Origin: Microbacterium sp. RU33B
GTDB taxonomy: Bacteria; Actinomycetota; Actinomycetes; Actinomycetales; Microbacteriaceae
Assembly (NCBI RefSeq): GCF_900155915.1
Contig: NZ_FTPO01000003.1
Span: 460,867 to 524,866, forward strand
Direction: 5' to 3'
Length of the DNA stretch: 64,000 bases
Positions 36,445-45,469 of this stretch are shown in pieces. The notes under the pieces are model-generated. The model was given only the letters and a program-made list of their open reading frames with translations, was not told where the DNA came from and searched no databases. The position numbers and the translations under genes are program-made. Within the stretch, counting starts at the first letter, position 1, and each line of letters begins with the position of its first letter.

Positions 36445-37650
36445 TCAGGCCTCGAGCAGCCGCCGCAGATGCGCGCCGACGGCGTGCGTCTCGATGAGGA
36501 ATCCGTCGTGCCCGTAGTCGCTGGTCAGCACGACCGCCGCGTCGCCGTCGAGGGTGTTCGGGATGCTCCGGGCGATGCGGTGCTGTCCGTCGATGGGGAA
36601 CAGGCGGTCGCTGTCGATGCCGAGCACGAGGGCCGTCGCGGTGACCCGCGCGAGGGCGTCTTCGATGCCGCCGCGGTCGCGCCCGACGTCGTGCGAGTTC
36701 ATCGCATGGACGAGCACGATGTAGCTGTTGGCATCGAACCGCCGTGTGAAGCGGTTGCCGTGGAAGTCGAGGTAGGACTCCACGGCGAACCGGCCGCCGT
36801 GCCCGAGCGGGCTGACCCCGGACTGCCATGACCGCTGGAAGCGCTGGTTGAGCTCGGTGGGGGAGCGGTAGTTGAGCAGCGCCATGCGCCGCGCCAGGGC
36901 GAGCCCCCGGTGCGGACCGTCGCCGTGGCCGGCGTCGTAGTACTCCCCGCCCTGGAACCGCGGGTCGATCTCGATGGCCTCGAGCTGCACCGAGTTGAGC
37001 GCGATCTGGTCCGCGGTGTTGGCCGGGGGAGCCGACAGGATGCCGACGCGCGCGACGCGCTCCGGCATCCCGATCGCCCACTCCAGCGCGTGCATGCCGC
37101 CCATCGAGCCGCCGATCACGCCGGCCCATACGTCGATGCCGAGCGCGTCGGCGAGGCGCACCTGGGCGGCGACCTGGTCGCGGATGGTGAGGTAGGGGAA
37201 CCGCGCGGCCCATTCGTAGCCGTCGGGGGCGATGCTCGCAGGGCCCGTCGAGCCCTGGCATCCGCCCAGCATGTTCGGGGCGACGACGAACCAGCGATCG
37301 GTGTCGATCGGGGCGCCCGGGCCGACGATGTCGTCCCACCAGCCGGCGGTCGGATGCCCCGGGCCGGCCGCGCCGCGCACATGGCTGTCACCGGTGAGGG
37401 CGTGCAGCACCAGCACGGCGTTGTCGCGCGCCTCGTTGAGCTCGCCCCACGTCTCGTAGCCGATGCGGTACGCGGGAAGGTCGCGCCCGCCCTCGGTGCG
37501 GAACGAGCCGAAGCTCGCGAACCGGCGCTCTCCGACGGGATCGCCGTCGCGCCAGGCGCCGGTCGCGGGCGGGCGACCGAGGAGCAGGCGCGCGTCGGCC
37601 TCCGTCACCGGTGCCGAGGGCACGGTGTCTTCGGAGGTCTGCCAGTCCAT
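36445..37650 (-). CDS. metX: Homoserine O-acetyltransferase
   Basis: This 401-residue alpha/beta-hydrolase-fold acyltransferase activates homoserine in methionine synthesis. The nucleophile is S182 in GGSMGG, with an Asp in LGIDSDRLFP and a His in YGHDGFL completing the triad. The LNxxxxNAVLVLHALTG oxyanion region is typical. The assignment to acetyl rather than succinyl transfer follows the actinobacterial norm and the presence of metY nearby. GAAAGGGA precedes the ATG. Confidence 0.93.
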   Translation of the reverse strand: MDWQTSEDTVPSAPVTEADARLLLGRPPATGAWRDGDPVGERRFASFGSFRTEGGRDLPAYRIGYETWGELNEARDNAVLVLHALTGDSHVRGAAGPGHPTAGWWDDIVGPGAPIDTDRWFVVAPNMLGGCQGSTGPASIAPDGYEWAARFPYLTIRDQVAAQVRLADALGIDVWAGVIGGSMGGMHALEWAIGMPERVARVGILSAPPANTADQIALNSVQLEAIEIDPRFQGGEYYDAGHGDGPHRGLALARRMALLNYRSPTELNQRFQRSWQSGVSPLGHGGRFAVESYLDFHGNRFTRRFDANSYIVLVHAMNSHDVGRDRGGIEDALARVTATALVLGIDSDRLFPIDGQHRIARSIPNTLDGDAAVVLTSDYGHDGFLIETHAVGAHLRRLLEA

Positions 37651-37757
37651 GCCGGGTCCCTTTCGCGGCGGAGTTCCAGGCTATGCGCTCGGTGCCCCGC
37701 CTCCTCGGACTGTTACGGCTCGGGACGGATGTCGGTGTCCGGTCGTATCCTCGGCGC

Positions 37758-38702
37758 ATGAGCGCCGTCATCGACTACCTGCTGCAGGGCGATCCCGCGA
37801 TCCGCTGGCAGGTGCTGCGCGACCTGACGGATGCGTCGCCGTCCGAGATCGCCGCCGAGCGCGCGCGCGTCGCGACGGAGGGCTGGGGCGCGCGGATGCT
37901 GTCGCTCCAGGCCGACGACGGCCGCTGGGACGGCGGCACCTACCGGCCCGGATGGGCGGACGAGGGGCGGCCGTTCTTCGACGCCTGGACCGCGACGCAC
38001 TTCTCGCTGCAGGCGCTGTGGGAGTACGGCCTCGATCCCGCATCGCCGGAGGCCCGGCGGGCCGTGGCGCTCGTGCGCGACAACGTGCGCTGGGACTACA
38101 ACGGCGCCCCCTACTTCGACGGCGAGGTCGAGCCCTGCATCAACGGGATCGCGCTCGGGATCGGGGCCTACTTCGGTCAGGACGTCGCCGGCATCGCCGA
38201 GACGATCGTGGGCCAGCCGATGGCCGACGGCGGCTGGAACTGCTGGGCCGAGGAAGGGTCGACGCGGGGATCCTTCCACTCCACGATCTGCGTCATCGAG
38301 GGCCTCCGTGAGTGGGAGGCGGCGACCGGCGGCACGGAGGCGTCGAGGGCTGCGCGGATCGCCGGGGAGGACTATCTCCTCGCCCGAGGGCTCTACCGCC
38401 GCGCCTCGACCGGGGAGGTCGCCGACCCCCGCATGACGATGCTGTCGTTCCCCGTCCGGTGGTTCCACGACGTCCTGCGCGGGCTGGACTACTTCCGCGC
38501 GGCCGACCGGCGCGACCCGCGTCTCTCCGATGCGATCGCGCTGCTGCGGGGCAAGGCCGACGCGAACGGCATGTTCCCCTACGAGAACTGTCACGAGGGT
38601 CCGCGCCTCTTCGCCCACGAGCAGGAGGGCGAGGGTTTCCCGAGCCGGTGGGTCACTCTGCGCGCGCTCCGCGTCCTGAGGTGGTGGGAGGCCGCGGCCT
38701 GA
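37758..38702 (+). CDS. Alpha/alpha-toroid (squalene cyclase/prenyltransferase-like) protein
   Basis: This 314-residue protein looks like an alpha/alpha-toroid. Repeated QADDGRWDGG, DGGWNCW and SxWVTLRALRVLRWW segments resemble the QW-type repeats of squalene-hopene cyclases and prenyltransferase beta subunits. It is half the length of a cyclase and lacks the DxDD acid motif, so cyclase activity is unlikely. TATCCT is 6 nt before the ATG. The function is unknown. Confidence 0.7.
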   Translation: MSAVIDYLLQGDPAIRWQVLRDLTDASPSEIAAERARVATEGWGARMLSLQADDGRWDGGTYRPGWADEGRPFFDAWTATHFSLQALWEYGLDPASPEARRAVALVRDNVRWDYNGAPYFDGEVEPCINGIALGIGAYFGQDVAGIAETIVGQPMADGGWNCWAEEGSTRGSFHSTICVIEGLREWEAATGGTEASRAARIAGEDYLLARGLYRRASTGEVADPRMTMLSFPVRWFHDVLRGLDYFRAADRRDPRLSDAIALLRGKADANGMFPYENCHEGPRLFAHEQEGEGFPSRWVTLRALRVLRWWEAAA

Positions 38703-38780
38703 GGATCGTCCCGCTCGCCCCTCGACCCGCGGGTCGGCGCACCGAGGTATCAGCGACGCGGCATCCGTCCTCTTGCCGGC

Positions 38781-39308
38781 ATGTCCCTCGTCGCCGAGCG
38801 TGTGCCCGCCGCCGCCCACGCGGCCCGTCGGCCCGCCCACCGCGCGCTGCGCGCGCTCTGGTTCTGGATCAAGCGCTACCTGCCGCCCGAGCTCGCGGGC
38901 ACCGCCACGATGCTCGTCGCCGGCGTCGCGGTCGCGGCAGCTGCAGCGCCCGCCATCGTGATCGGACTCGTCGGGACGGCGGCCGAGAATATCGGCTTCT
39001 ACAGCGTCGCGGCGATCACCGTGTGGCGCGAGCAGCGTGTCAACTTCCCGGACGACGGGATGCTCCGTCGCGCCCGGCGTGTGGCGGTCCTCCTCGTGCT
39101 CGAGTTCGGTCCTGCCGAGCTTCTCGATACGTTCCTCGTGCGCCCGGTCGCCCTGACGCTGGCCGTGCACCTTCTGCCCGACATCGCGCTCGGGCTGATC
39201 GTGGGCAAGCTCGCGGCCGACGTCGTGTTCTACGTGCTCGCCGCCACGGCGTTCCGCGTCACGGAGAAGACCGGGGTCCGCGGAGAAGCGCCGGCGACGC
39301 AGGTGTGA
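38781..39308 (+). CDS. Small conserved membrane protein
   Basis: This 175-residue protein has a basic N-terminus and four hydrophobic stretches at about 40-58, 60-80, 100-120 and 125-160. No catalytic motif is recognised. It follows the toroid protein by 78 bp and ends 4 bp before a strong hairpin. The start lacks a clear Shine-Dalgarno and a good -10 at leaderless spacing, so its position is provisional. Confidence 0.6.
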   Translation: MSLVAERVPAAAHAARRPAHRALRALWFWIKRYLPPELAGTATMLVAGVAVAAAAAPAIVIGLVGTAAENIGFYSVAAITVWREQRVNFPDDGMLRRARRVAVLLVLEFGPAELLDTFLVRPVALTLAVHLLPDIALGLIVGKLAADVVFYVLAATAFRVTEKTGVRGEAPATQV

Positions 39309-39312
39309 CACG

Positions 39313-39348
39313 GCGGATGCCCCGGACCGTACGGTCCGGGGCATCCGC
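39313..39348. terminator. 36-bp perfect palindrome terminator
   Basis: Positions 39313-39330 and 39331-39348 are exact reverse complements, giving an 18-bp arm palindrome that can form a long hairpin. It lies right after the small membrane protein gene and before the tandem repeat and the metY stop, so it can terminate both directions. Confidence 0.8.
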
Positions 39349-39350
39349 CC

Positions 39351-39425
39351 GTCGACAAGCTCAGGCGCCGTCGACAAGCTCAGGGGCCGTCGACAGGCTC
39401 AAGAGCCGTCGACCAGCTCGAGTGC
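39351..39425. repeat. Four tandem REP-like units with a 19-bp period
   Basis: Units beginning GTCGACAAGCTCAGG start at 39351, 39370, 39389 and 39408, decaying in similarity toward metY. The core matches the dispersed repeat CCCTTCGACAAGCTCAGGG. The array sits between two convergent genes, next to the palindromic terminator. Confidence 0.8.
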
Positions 39426-39438
39426 CGGTGGAGTCGGC

Positions 39439-40761
39439 TCAGGCGCGAGCAGCCTCCGACACGCGGCGAGCCGCGGCGAGAGCCTGGTCGAGGTCGGCCT
39501 TCAGGTCGTCGATGTTCTCGAGACCGAGCGACAGGCGCACCAGACCCGGCGTCACACCGCTCGTGAGCTGCTGCTCGGGCGTGAGCTGCGAGTGCGTCGT
39601 CGAGGCGGGGTGGATGACGAGCGAGCGCACGTCGCCGATGTTGGCCAGGTGGCTGAACAGCGACAGCGAGTTGACGAACTCGCGGCCCGCCTCCACGCCG
39701 CCCTTGAGCTCGAACGACAGCACGGCGCCGACGCCCTTGGGCGCATAGTTGTTCGCCGCGGCGTACCAGGGCGAGGTGGGGAGGCCAGAGTAGTTGACCG
39801 TGGCGACGTCGGGGTGGTTCTCGAGCCACTCCGCGATCTCCTGGGCGTTCTGCACGTGGCGCTCGATGCGCAGCGAGAGCGTCTCGATGCCCTGCAGCAG
39901 GAGCCACGCGCTGATGGGCGCGATCGCCGAGCCGAGGTCGCGCAGCAGCTGCACGCGCGCCTTGATGATGTACGCGAGGCCATCGCCGACCGCCGTCGTG
40001 TACGACGCGCCGTGGTACGACGGGTCGGGCTCGGTCAGACCGGGGAACTTCTCGACGTTCTTGGACCACTCGAACGAGCCGCCGTCGACGATGATCCCGC
40101 CGATGGTCGTGCCGTGACCGCCGAGGAACTTCGTCGCCGAGTGGATGACGATGTCGGCGCCGAACTCGAACGGCCGGATGAGGTAGGGCGTCGCGATCGT
40201 GTTGTCGACGATGAGCGGCACGCCGGACTCGTGGGCGACATCGGCGACCGTGCGGATGTCGAGCACGTTGATCTTCGGGTTTCCGATCGTCTCGGCGAAG
40301 AACAGCTTCGTGTTCGGACGGACGGCGCGACGCCACTCCTCGGGGTCGTCCTGGTTCTCGACGAACGTGGTCTCGATGCCGAGCTTGGCGAGCGTGTACT
40401 TGAAGAGATTGTACGTACCGCCGTAGATCGAGCTCGACGACACGATGTGGTCGCCGGCCTGGGCGATGTTGAGCACCGCGAACGTCTCGGCCGCCTGACC
40501 GCTCGAGACCAGGAGGGCGCCCGTGCCGCCCTCGAGCGCGGCGACGCGCTGCTCGACGACGTCCTGCGTGGGATTCTGGATGCGCGTGTAGATGTTGCCG
40601 AACTCCGCGAGCGCGAAGAGGTTGGCCGCGTGGTCGGCGCTGTCGAAGACGTACGACGTCGTCTGGTAGATCGGGGTGGCGCGGGCCTTGGTGACCGGAT
40701 CGGGCTGGGCGCCCGAGTGGATCTGCTTGGTCTCGAAGCGCCAGTTCTCGGCTGCGGACAT
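39439..40761 (-). CDS. metY: O-acetylhomoserine sulfhydrylase
   Basis: This 440-residue PLP enzyme of the Cys/Met metabolism family makes homocysteine from O-acetylhomoserine and sulfide. The PLP lysine is K211 in SATKFLGGHG, and the YxR motif (Y59, R60) and NPTQDVVEQRVAALE region fit MetY more than cystathionine synthase. AGGAGC precedes the ATG at 40761. With metX it gives the direct sulfhydrylation route. A separate upstream promoter is described. Confidence 0.92.
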   Translation of the reverse strand: MSAAENWRFETKQIHSGAQPDPVTKARATPIYQTTSYVFDSADHAANLFALAEFGNIYTRIQNPTQDVVEQRVAALEGGTGALLVSSGQAAETFAVLNIAQAGDHIVSSSSIYGGTYNLFKYTLAKLGIETTFVENQDDPEEWRRAVRPNTKLFFAETIGNPKINVLDIRTVADVAHESGVPLIVDNTIATPYLIRPFEFGADIVIHSATKFLGGHGTTIGGIIVDGGSFEWSKNVEKFPGLTEPDPSYHGASYTTAVGDGLAYIIKARVQLLRDLGSAIAPISAWLLLQGIETLSLRIERHVQNAQEIAEWLENHPDVATVNYSGLPTSPWYAAANNYAPKGVGAVLSFELKGGVEAGREFVNSLSLFSHLANIGDVRSLVIHPASTTHSQLTPEQQLTSGVTPGLVRLSLGLENIDDLKADLDQALAAARRVSEAARA

Positions 40762-40816
40762 GATGGGCTCCTGCGGGTCTGAGGCGGGCACGCGACGGGT
40801 GTTACGGCCTCCCCCG

Positions 40817-40845
40817 AGAGTAGGGAGCGGCCGCCGGAACGACAA
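40817..40845 (-). promoter_or_regulatory. metY promoter
   Basis: On the minus strand TTGTCG (40845-40840), a 17-bp spacer and TACTCT (40822-40817) form a good promoter. The start near 40810 leaves about 48 nt of leader. No SAM riboswitch structure is apparent in that leader. Confidence 0.6.
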
Positions 40846-40888
40846 CGCCGGGGAAATATGACGTAACCGCTGCGGGTAGCGTGGTCGC

Positions 40889-41671
40889 ATGACGAGACGT
40901 GCGGTCGTGACGGGAGCGAGTTCGGGGATCGGCGCAGCAGTGGCCAGAGCGCTGCGTGCGAGCGGGTGGGATGTGGTCGCCGTCGCGCGGCGCGCAGATC
41001 GCCTCGCAGAGCTGGAGAGCGAGGTCGGGGTCGTCGCGTACGCGGCCGATCTGACCGACGCCGCCGATGTGTCGGCGCTCGCGGCATGGCTCGAGGAGTC
41101 GGGCCCCGTTCACGCCCTCGTGCAGGTCGCGGGCGGTGCGCGCGGCACGGACCGGGTCGAAGACGGCGTGGCCGCGGACTGGCAGTGGATGTTCGAGGTG
41201 AACGTCCTCGCCACGCAGCGTCTCGTCGCCGCGGTGCTGCCTCTGCTTCGACGCACGGCCGTCGACGACGGCTACGTGAGCACGGTGTTCGTGACCTCGA
41301 CCGCGGCGCAGACGGCATATCCCGGCGGCGCGGGGTACAACGCCGCCAAGGCGGGGGAGTCGATGATCGCCCACGCCCTGCGCCTCGAGCTCAACGGCGA
41401 GCCGATCCGCGTCATCGAGGTCGCACCGGGCATGGTCTTCACCGAGGAGTTCACGCTCAACCGTCTCGGCGGCGACACCGTGGGCGCCGAGAAGGTCTAC
41501 GAGGGCGTGCAGGATCCGCTGACGGCAGCGGATGTCGCGGACGTCGTGGCCTATGCGCTCAACGCACCCGGTCACGTGAACCTCGACCTCATCACGATGC
41601 GCCCCGTCGCGCAGTCCGCCCAGCACCTGCTGGCCCGCGGTCCGCTGCGTCCGCGCGGGGGCACGGAGTGA
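40889..41671 (+). CDS. Short-chain dehydrogenase/reductase (YdfG-like)
   Basis: This 260-residue classical SDR has the cofactor motif TGASSGIG (8-15), a NAG-equivalent segment and the catalytic YNAAK with Y150 and K154. It resembles NADP-dependent serine/3-hydroxy-acid dehydrogenases of the YdfG group, but the substrate is not certain. TAGCGT is 6 nt before the ATG. The stop overlaps the next gene's GTG as GTGA. Confidence 0.85.
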   Translation: MTRRAVVTGASSGIGAAVARALRASGWDVVAVARRADRLAELESEVGVVAYAADLTDAADVSALAAWLEESGPVHALVQVAGGARGTDRVEDGVAADWQWMFEVNVLATQRLVAAVLPLLRRTAVDDGYVSTVFVTSTAAQTAYPGGAGYNAAKAGESMIAHALRLELNGEPIRVIEVAPGMVFTEEFTLNRLGGDTVGAEKVYEGVQDPLTAADVADVVAYALNAPGHVNLDLITMRPVAQSAQHLLARGPLRPRGGTE

Positions 41672-42543
41672 CGGCGCTGCCCGCGACGCTGGTCGACTAC
41701 CCGGCCGGGGCAACCGCGTCCACGGGGGTGGTCGTCCACGTCGAACCTCTGCCGGACGGTCGCTCCGCCGTCGTGCTCGATCGCACGGCCTTCCACCCGG
41801 TCGACACCGCGTGGCCCGACCAGCCCGCCGATCGCGGCACTCTGCGCGTCGCCGACGCCGCGCCGGCGGAGATCGTCGAGGCCGTCGTCGGCGCGACGCA
41901 GGGCGGAGAGCTGCTGCTCGGCCGTGCGGTGCCGGTGCGCACGGGAACGGAGGGCTGGACCTTCGTCGTCGCGCACGTCGTCGAGGCCGACGGGATCTCC
42001 GTCGGCGACGAGGTCGACATCGACGTGGACGCCGACCATCGCGCGGCGCTGTCGCGCGGACACACGGCGTGCCATCTGGCGTCGCTCGCGCTCGATGCCG
42101 CCCTCGCGTCCGCGTGGCGCAAGGAGGCGCCGACGGATGCGCTCGGCGCCCCCGCCTTCGACGCCCTGGCGATCCAGGAGTCGCGGATCCTCAGCGACGG
42201 CTCGCACGACCTCTACCGCATCGGGAAGTCGCTGCGCCGCAAGGGCTTCGACCCCGCGGCGCTCGACGACCCCGCGGCGCTCGCGGCCGCCGTCGACGAG
42301 CGTCTCGCCGCGTGGATCGCGGCCGGCTCCGACATCCGGATCGAACGCGACGGCGAAGCCCTGGCCGATCGTCGCACGTGGGTGTGCACGCTGCCGGAGG
42401 GTGAGGTGCGCATCCCGTGCGGCGGTACGCATGCGACGTCGCTGGCCGAACTCGGCGCCGTGACGACCGCGTTCGCCGTCACCGCGGTCGACGGCGGGAT
42501 CGAACTCGTCATGACCACGACGGCGCATCCGACCGACGCCTGA
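41668..42543 (+). CDS. AlaX-like tRNA-editing metal hydrolase
   Basis: This 291-residue protein resembles the free-standing editing domain of alanyl-tRNA synthetase, which removes serine or glycine mischarged on tRNA-Ala. Zinc ligands are H132 and H136 in GHTACH and C251 and H255 in CGGTH. An N-terminal beta-barrel-like part (1-110) precedes the metal domain, as in AlaX-M. The GTG start at 41668 overlaps the SDR stop. Confidence 0.8.
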   Translation: MTALPATLVDYPAGATASTGVVVHVEPLPDGRSAVVLDRTAFHPVDTAWPDQPADRGTLRVADAAPAEIVEAVVGATQGGELLLGRAVPVRTGTEGWTFVVAHVVEADGISVGDEVDIDVDADHRAALSRGHTACHLASLALDAALASAWRKEAPTDALGAPAFDALAIQESRILSDGSHDLYRIGKSLRRKGFDPAALDDPAALAAAVDERLAAWIAAGSDIRIERDGEALADRRTWVCTLPEGEVRIPCGGTHATSLAELGAVTTAFAVTAVDGGIELVMTTTAHPTDA

Positions 42544-42564
42544 TCCCGGAAGGACCCGCATTCC

Positions 42565-43257
42565 ATGGCCAAGACGCTGCCGGAGCTCGCCGACGCCGGG
42601 CTGATGGATGCCGGCTGGGCGGACGCGCTCGCGCCCGTCGCGCCCGACATCGCCGCGATCGGCGAGCGCCTGCGCGGCGAGGTCGCGGCAGGCCGGCCCT
42701 ATCTCCCCGCCGGTGACCGCGTGCTCCGCGCCTTCCAGCGTCCCCTCGCCGACGTGCGGGTGCTGATCGTCGGGCAGGATCCGTATCCGACTCCGGGGCA
42801 TCCGATCGGGTTGTCGTTCGCCGTCGAGCGCGACGTGCGTCCGCTCCCGCGCAGCCTCGCGAACATCTACCAGGAGCTCGAGGACGACCTCGGCATCGCG
42901 CGCGCGCCGCACGGAGATCTCTCGGCGTGGAGCGATCAGGGGGTCATGCTGCTCAACCGGGTGCTCACGGTCGCCCCCGGCGCCGCGGCCTCGCACCGGG
43001 GATGGGGATGGGAGAAGGTCACCGAGCACGCGATCCGCACCCTCGCCGCCCGCGATGCGCCGCTCGTCGCGATCCTGTGGGGGCGGGATGCCGCGAACCT
43101 CCGCCCGCTTCTGGGTGCGACGCCGATCATCGAGTCGCCGCATCCCTCGCCGCTGTCGGCCCACCGCGGCTTCTTCGGCTCGAAGCCGTTCTCGAAGACG
43201 AACGCTCTGCTGGCCCAGCAGGGAGCGACGAGCATCGACTGGACCATCCCCGCGTAG
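42565..43257 (+). CDS. ung: Uracil-DNA glycosylase
   Basis: This 230-residue family 1 UDG removes uracil from DNA. The catalytic water-activating motif GQDPYP is at 70-75 (D72), and the minor-groove loop [11 protein letters not shown] begins at H193. Length is normal. GGAAGGAC precedes the ATG. The last codon and stop (GCGTAG) overlap the -10 box of the following leaderless gene. Confidence 0.95.
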   Translation: MAKTLPELADAGLMDAGWADALAPVAPDIAAIGERLRGEVAAGRPYLPAGDRVLRAFQRPLADVRVLIVGQDPYPTPGHPIGLSFAVERDVRPLPRSLANIYQELEDDLGIARAPHGDLSAWSDQGVMLLNRVLTVAPGAAASHRGWGWEKVTEHAIRTLAARDAPLVAILWGRDAANLRPLLGATPIIESPHPSPLSAHRGFFGSKPFSKTNALLAQQGATSIDWTIPA

Positions 43258-43266
43258 GCTGTCGGC

Positions 43267-43890
43267 ATGCTGGAGGAGGAATACGACAAGAGCAGACGCG
43301 TGCTCCCTCGGCATCTGCGCGCCCGGACCGAGGTCGAGCGCCCGTTCTCGTACGAGATCCGACCCGTTCAGCCGCGCGACCTTCCCGACATCCGCGAGAT
43401 CTACAACTACTACGTCACCAACTCCGTCGTCACGTTCGACGAGAAGAAGTGGACGCTGGCGCAGTGGCGCGAGAAGGCCGACTACCTCGCGCGCCTGAAG
43501 ATGCCGTTCCTCGTGGCCGAGTCGCCATCGGGCCAGATCCTCGGGTACGCCCTCGTGCAGCCCCTCTCGACGAAGTCCGCGTACCGCTTCTCGGTGGAGA
43601 ACTCGATCTATCTGGGTCACGCGGCCGCGGGGAAGGGTCTCGGACGCGCGCTGCTGGAGGCCTTGCTCACCGCGAGCGAAGAAGCGGGCATCCGCGAGAT
43701 GGTCGCCGTGATCAGCGACAAGGGCGCCGAGGCATCCGTCGCCCTGCACGAGAAGCTCGGCTTCGTCGAGGTCGGGCGGATGGGACGCGTCGGCTTCAAG
43801 TTCGGGCGCTGGCTCGGCACGATCTACCTGCAGAAGAGCCTCAAGCCCGTCAAGAAGCGCGGACTGTTCGCTCGCAAGAACGCGGAGTGA
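43267..43890 (+). CDS. GNAT N-acetyltransferase (phosphinothricin acetyltransferase-like)
   Basis: This 207-residue acetyltransferase has the PAT-like core IRPVQPRDLPDIREIYNYYV, an acetyl-CoA loop around HAAAGKGLGRALL and the VALHEKLGFVEVGRM end. A basic N-terminal extension and a Lys/Arg tail frame the domain. Family members acetylate toxic amines such as phosphinothricin or methionine sulfoximine. TAGGCT, overlapping the ung stop, is 6 nt before the ATG. Confidence 0.82.
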   Translation: MLEEEYDKSRRVLPRHLRARTEVERPFSYEIRPVQPRDLPDIREIYNYYVTNSVVTFDEKKWTLAQWREKADYLARLKMPFLVAESPSGQILGYALVQPLSTKSAYRFSVENSIYLGHAAAGKGLGRALLEALLTASEEAGIREMVAVISDKGAEASVALHEKLGFVEVGRMGRVGFKFGRWLGTIYLQKSLKPVKKRGLFARKNAE

Positions 43891-43899
43891 GGATGCCGG

Positions 43900-44277
43900 C
43901 TAGCGGCCGGCGCGCTCGCGCGGCGTTCCCCCGAACGACCGCACTTCTTCCACCAGCTGGCGCCACGGGCCCTCGAGCTCGTCGTCGGACAGGGACGCCT
44001 GTCGCGCCGGCTCGTCGGCGCACCGGGCGCTGATCCGCCACTGGAACCGGTCGGCTCCGCGCGGTGGCCCCGCGGAGTCGGATGCCTCCCACGGGCACTC
44101 GTCGATCAGGTGCATCCACCGCGGAGCATCCGTGGGCTGAGGCTCGGCGGTCCACTCGCGCTTGAGCCCGGCGATGCCGCCGGAGCGCACGACGTGCACG
44201 ACGATGATGACGTCGGCGGGCGGCGCGGCGCCCGCGGTGTCGTGCCGATCGGCGGGGTCAGGCTCGCTCGTTCGCAT
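43900..44277 (-). CDS. Emfourin-type protealysin inhibitor
   Basis: This 125-residue protein carries the emfourin signature VHVVRSGGIAGLKREW near its N-terminus (about 27-42) and a C-terminal Ser-Asp-Asp/Glu-rich helix. Emfourins are stoichiometric protein inhibitors of protealysin-like M4 proteases. Its start overlaps the end of such a protease gene by 20 bp, the arrangement known from Serratia. No signal peptide is seen, so it should act in the cytoplasm. Confidence 0.8.
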   Translation of the reverse strand: MRTSEPDPADRHDTAGAAPPADVIIVVHVVRSGGIAGLKREWTAEPQPTDAPRWMHLIDECPWEASDSAGPPRGADRFQWRISARCADEPARQASLSDDELEGPWRQLVEEVRSFGGTPRERAGR

Positions 44278-45319
44278 CTTCGATCACGCCGACGCCGACC
44301 CAGGCGGCTCGGACGGCGGCGGATTCCTCCGAGTCCTCACCGTACTCGCCTGCGGCGGCCTCCAGTGTGGCCTGTGCGAACTCGTCGAACGTCGCACGGG
44401 TCGACAGGGTCCCTGCCGTCAGCGTGCGGTACCAGATGAGCCCCGCACGCTCCCACGCACGGCCGCCGAGTGCGGTGGCGGCGAGGTAGAACGCATGGTT
44501 CGGGATGCCGGAGTTGATGTGCACGCCGCCGTTGTCGTCGTCGGTCTCGACGTAGTCGCGCATGTGCGCCGGCTGCGGGTCGGTGCCGAGGACGTCGTCG
44601 TCGTACGCCGTGCCGGGGGCTGCGAGCGAGCGCAGCGCCGAGCCCTGCACGGCATCCGTGAAGATCTCGGCCCCCACGAGCCATGTGGCCTCGTCTGCCG
44701 TCTGCCGCAGGTGGTGCTGCTCGGCGAGGACGCCGAACACGTCGGAGAGCGACTCGTTGAGGGCTCCGGACTGCCCCTCGTAGACGAGGCCACCCGACTG
44801 CTCGGTCACGCCGTGCGCGAGCTCATGGGCGATGACGGTGAGCGAATTCGTGAAGCCTGTGAACACTTCGCCGTCGCCGTCGCCGAACACCATGCGCTCG
44901 CCGTTCCAGAACGCGTTGTCGTAGTCGCGGCCGTAGTGGACCGTCGCGAGCAGGGGAGCGTTGGCCGCGTCGATGCCCGCCCGGCCGTAGGCATCCGCGA
45001 AGAAGTCGAACGTCGCGCCCAGACCGTCGAAGGCCTCGTCGACCGATTCGTCTCCCGTGGCGGGATCGTCTTCGCCGCGCACGCGCACACCGGGCAGCAC
45101 CTCTCGGTTCCTCGCGTCGGAGATCACCCGGTCGGGCGCAGGAGACGTCTCGGCGACCAGGCTTCCGCCTTCGTCGATCGACAGCACGAGGTTCTGCCGG
45201 ATCGGCCGGTATTCGCGCGGAGCGGCGAGAGTCGCCCGGGCAGCGCTCGCCGCCTGCGGGAACTCGGCGTCGGCGGCGGCGATCCGGACGAGGAGGTACG
45301 GCGGCACGATCGAGGTCAT
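44258..45319 (-). CDS. Protealysin-like M4 metalloprotease
   Basis: This 353-residue thermolysin-family protease has the zinc motif H165-E-x-x-H169 in HELAHG and the third ligand E189 in NESLSD. A catalytic His lies in HINSGIPNHAF. The short N-terminal propeptide contains the PPYLL motif of protealysins and there is no secretory signal, so it is probably made and stored in the cytoplasm. TAGCCT is 6 nt before the ATG. Co-translation with its inhibitor would protect the cell. Confidence 0.92.
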   Translation of the reverse strand: MTSIVPPYLLVRIAAADAEFPQAASAARATLAAPREYRPIRQNLVLSIDEGGSLVAETSPAPDRVISDARNREVLPGVRVRGEDDPATGDESVDEAFDGLGATFDFFADAYGRAGIDAANAPLLATVHYGRDYDNAFWNGERMVFGDGDGEVFTGFTNSLTVIAHELAHGVTEQSGGLVYEGQSGALNESLSDVFGVLAEQHHLRQTADEATWLVGAEIFTDAVQGSALRSLAAPGTAYDDDVLGTDPQPAHMRDYVETDDDNGGVHINSGIPNHAFYLAATALGGRAWERAGLIWYRTLTAGTLSTRATFDEFAQATLEAAAGEYGEDSEESAAVRAAWVGVGVIEDANERA

Positions 45320-45469
45320 GCTCCGAGGCTAACGCCGGGGGGAGACATCCCGCCGGGGAACGACATCCGGCTTCTCACAACGCCGGAGATCCGCGCTCGT
45401 GCGCAGGGGCTGCCGCGATTCGGACCGGCGAAGCCCAGATCTCCGACGTCGTGGAACGGGGTTCGCGGC

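Noticed and set aside
39351..39425. CRISPR-like array
   Set aside because: Units are 19 bp, contiguous without unique spacers, degenerate, and there are no cas genes.
40762..40888. SAM riboswitch in front of metY
   Set aside because: The leader is only about 48 nt and shows none of the SAM riboswitch core motifs.
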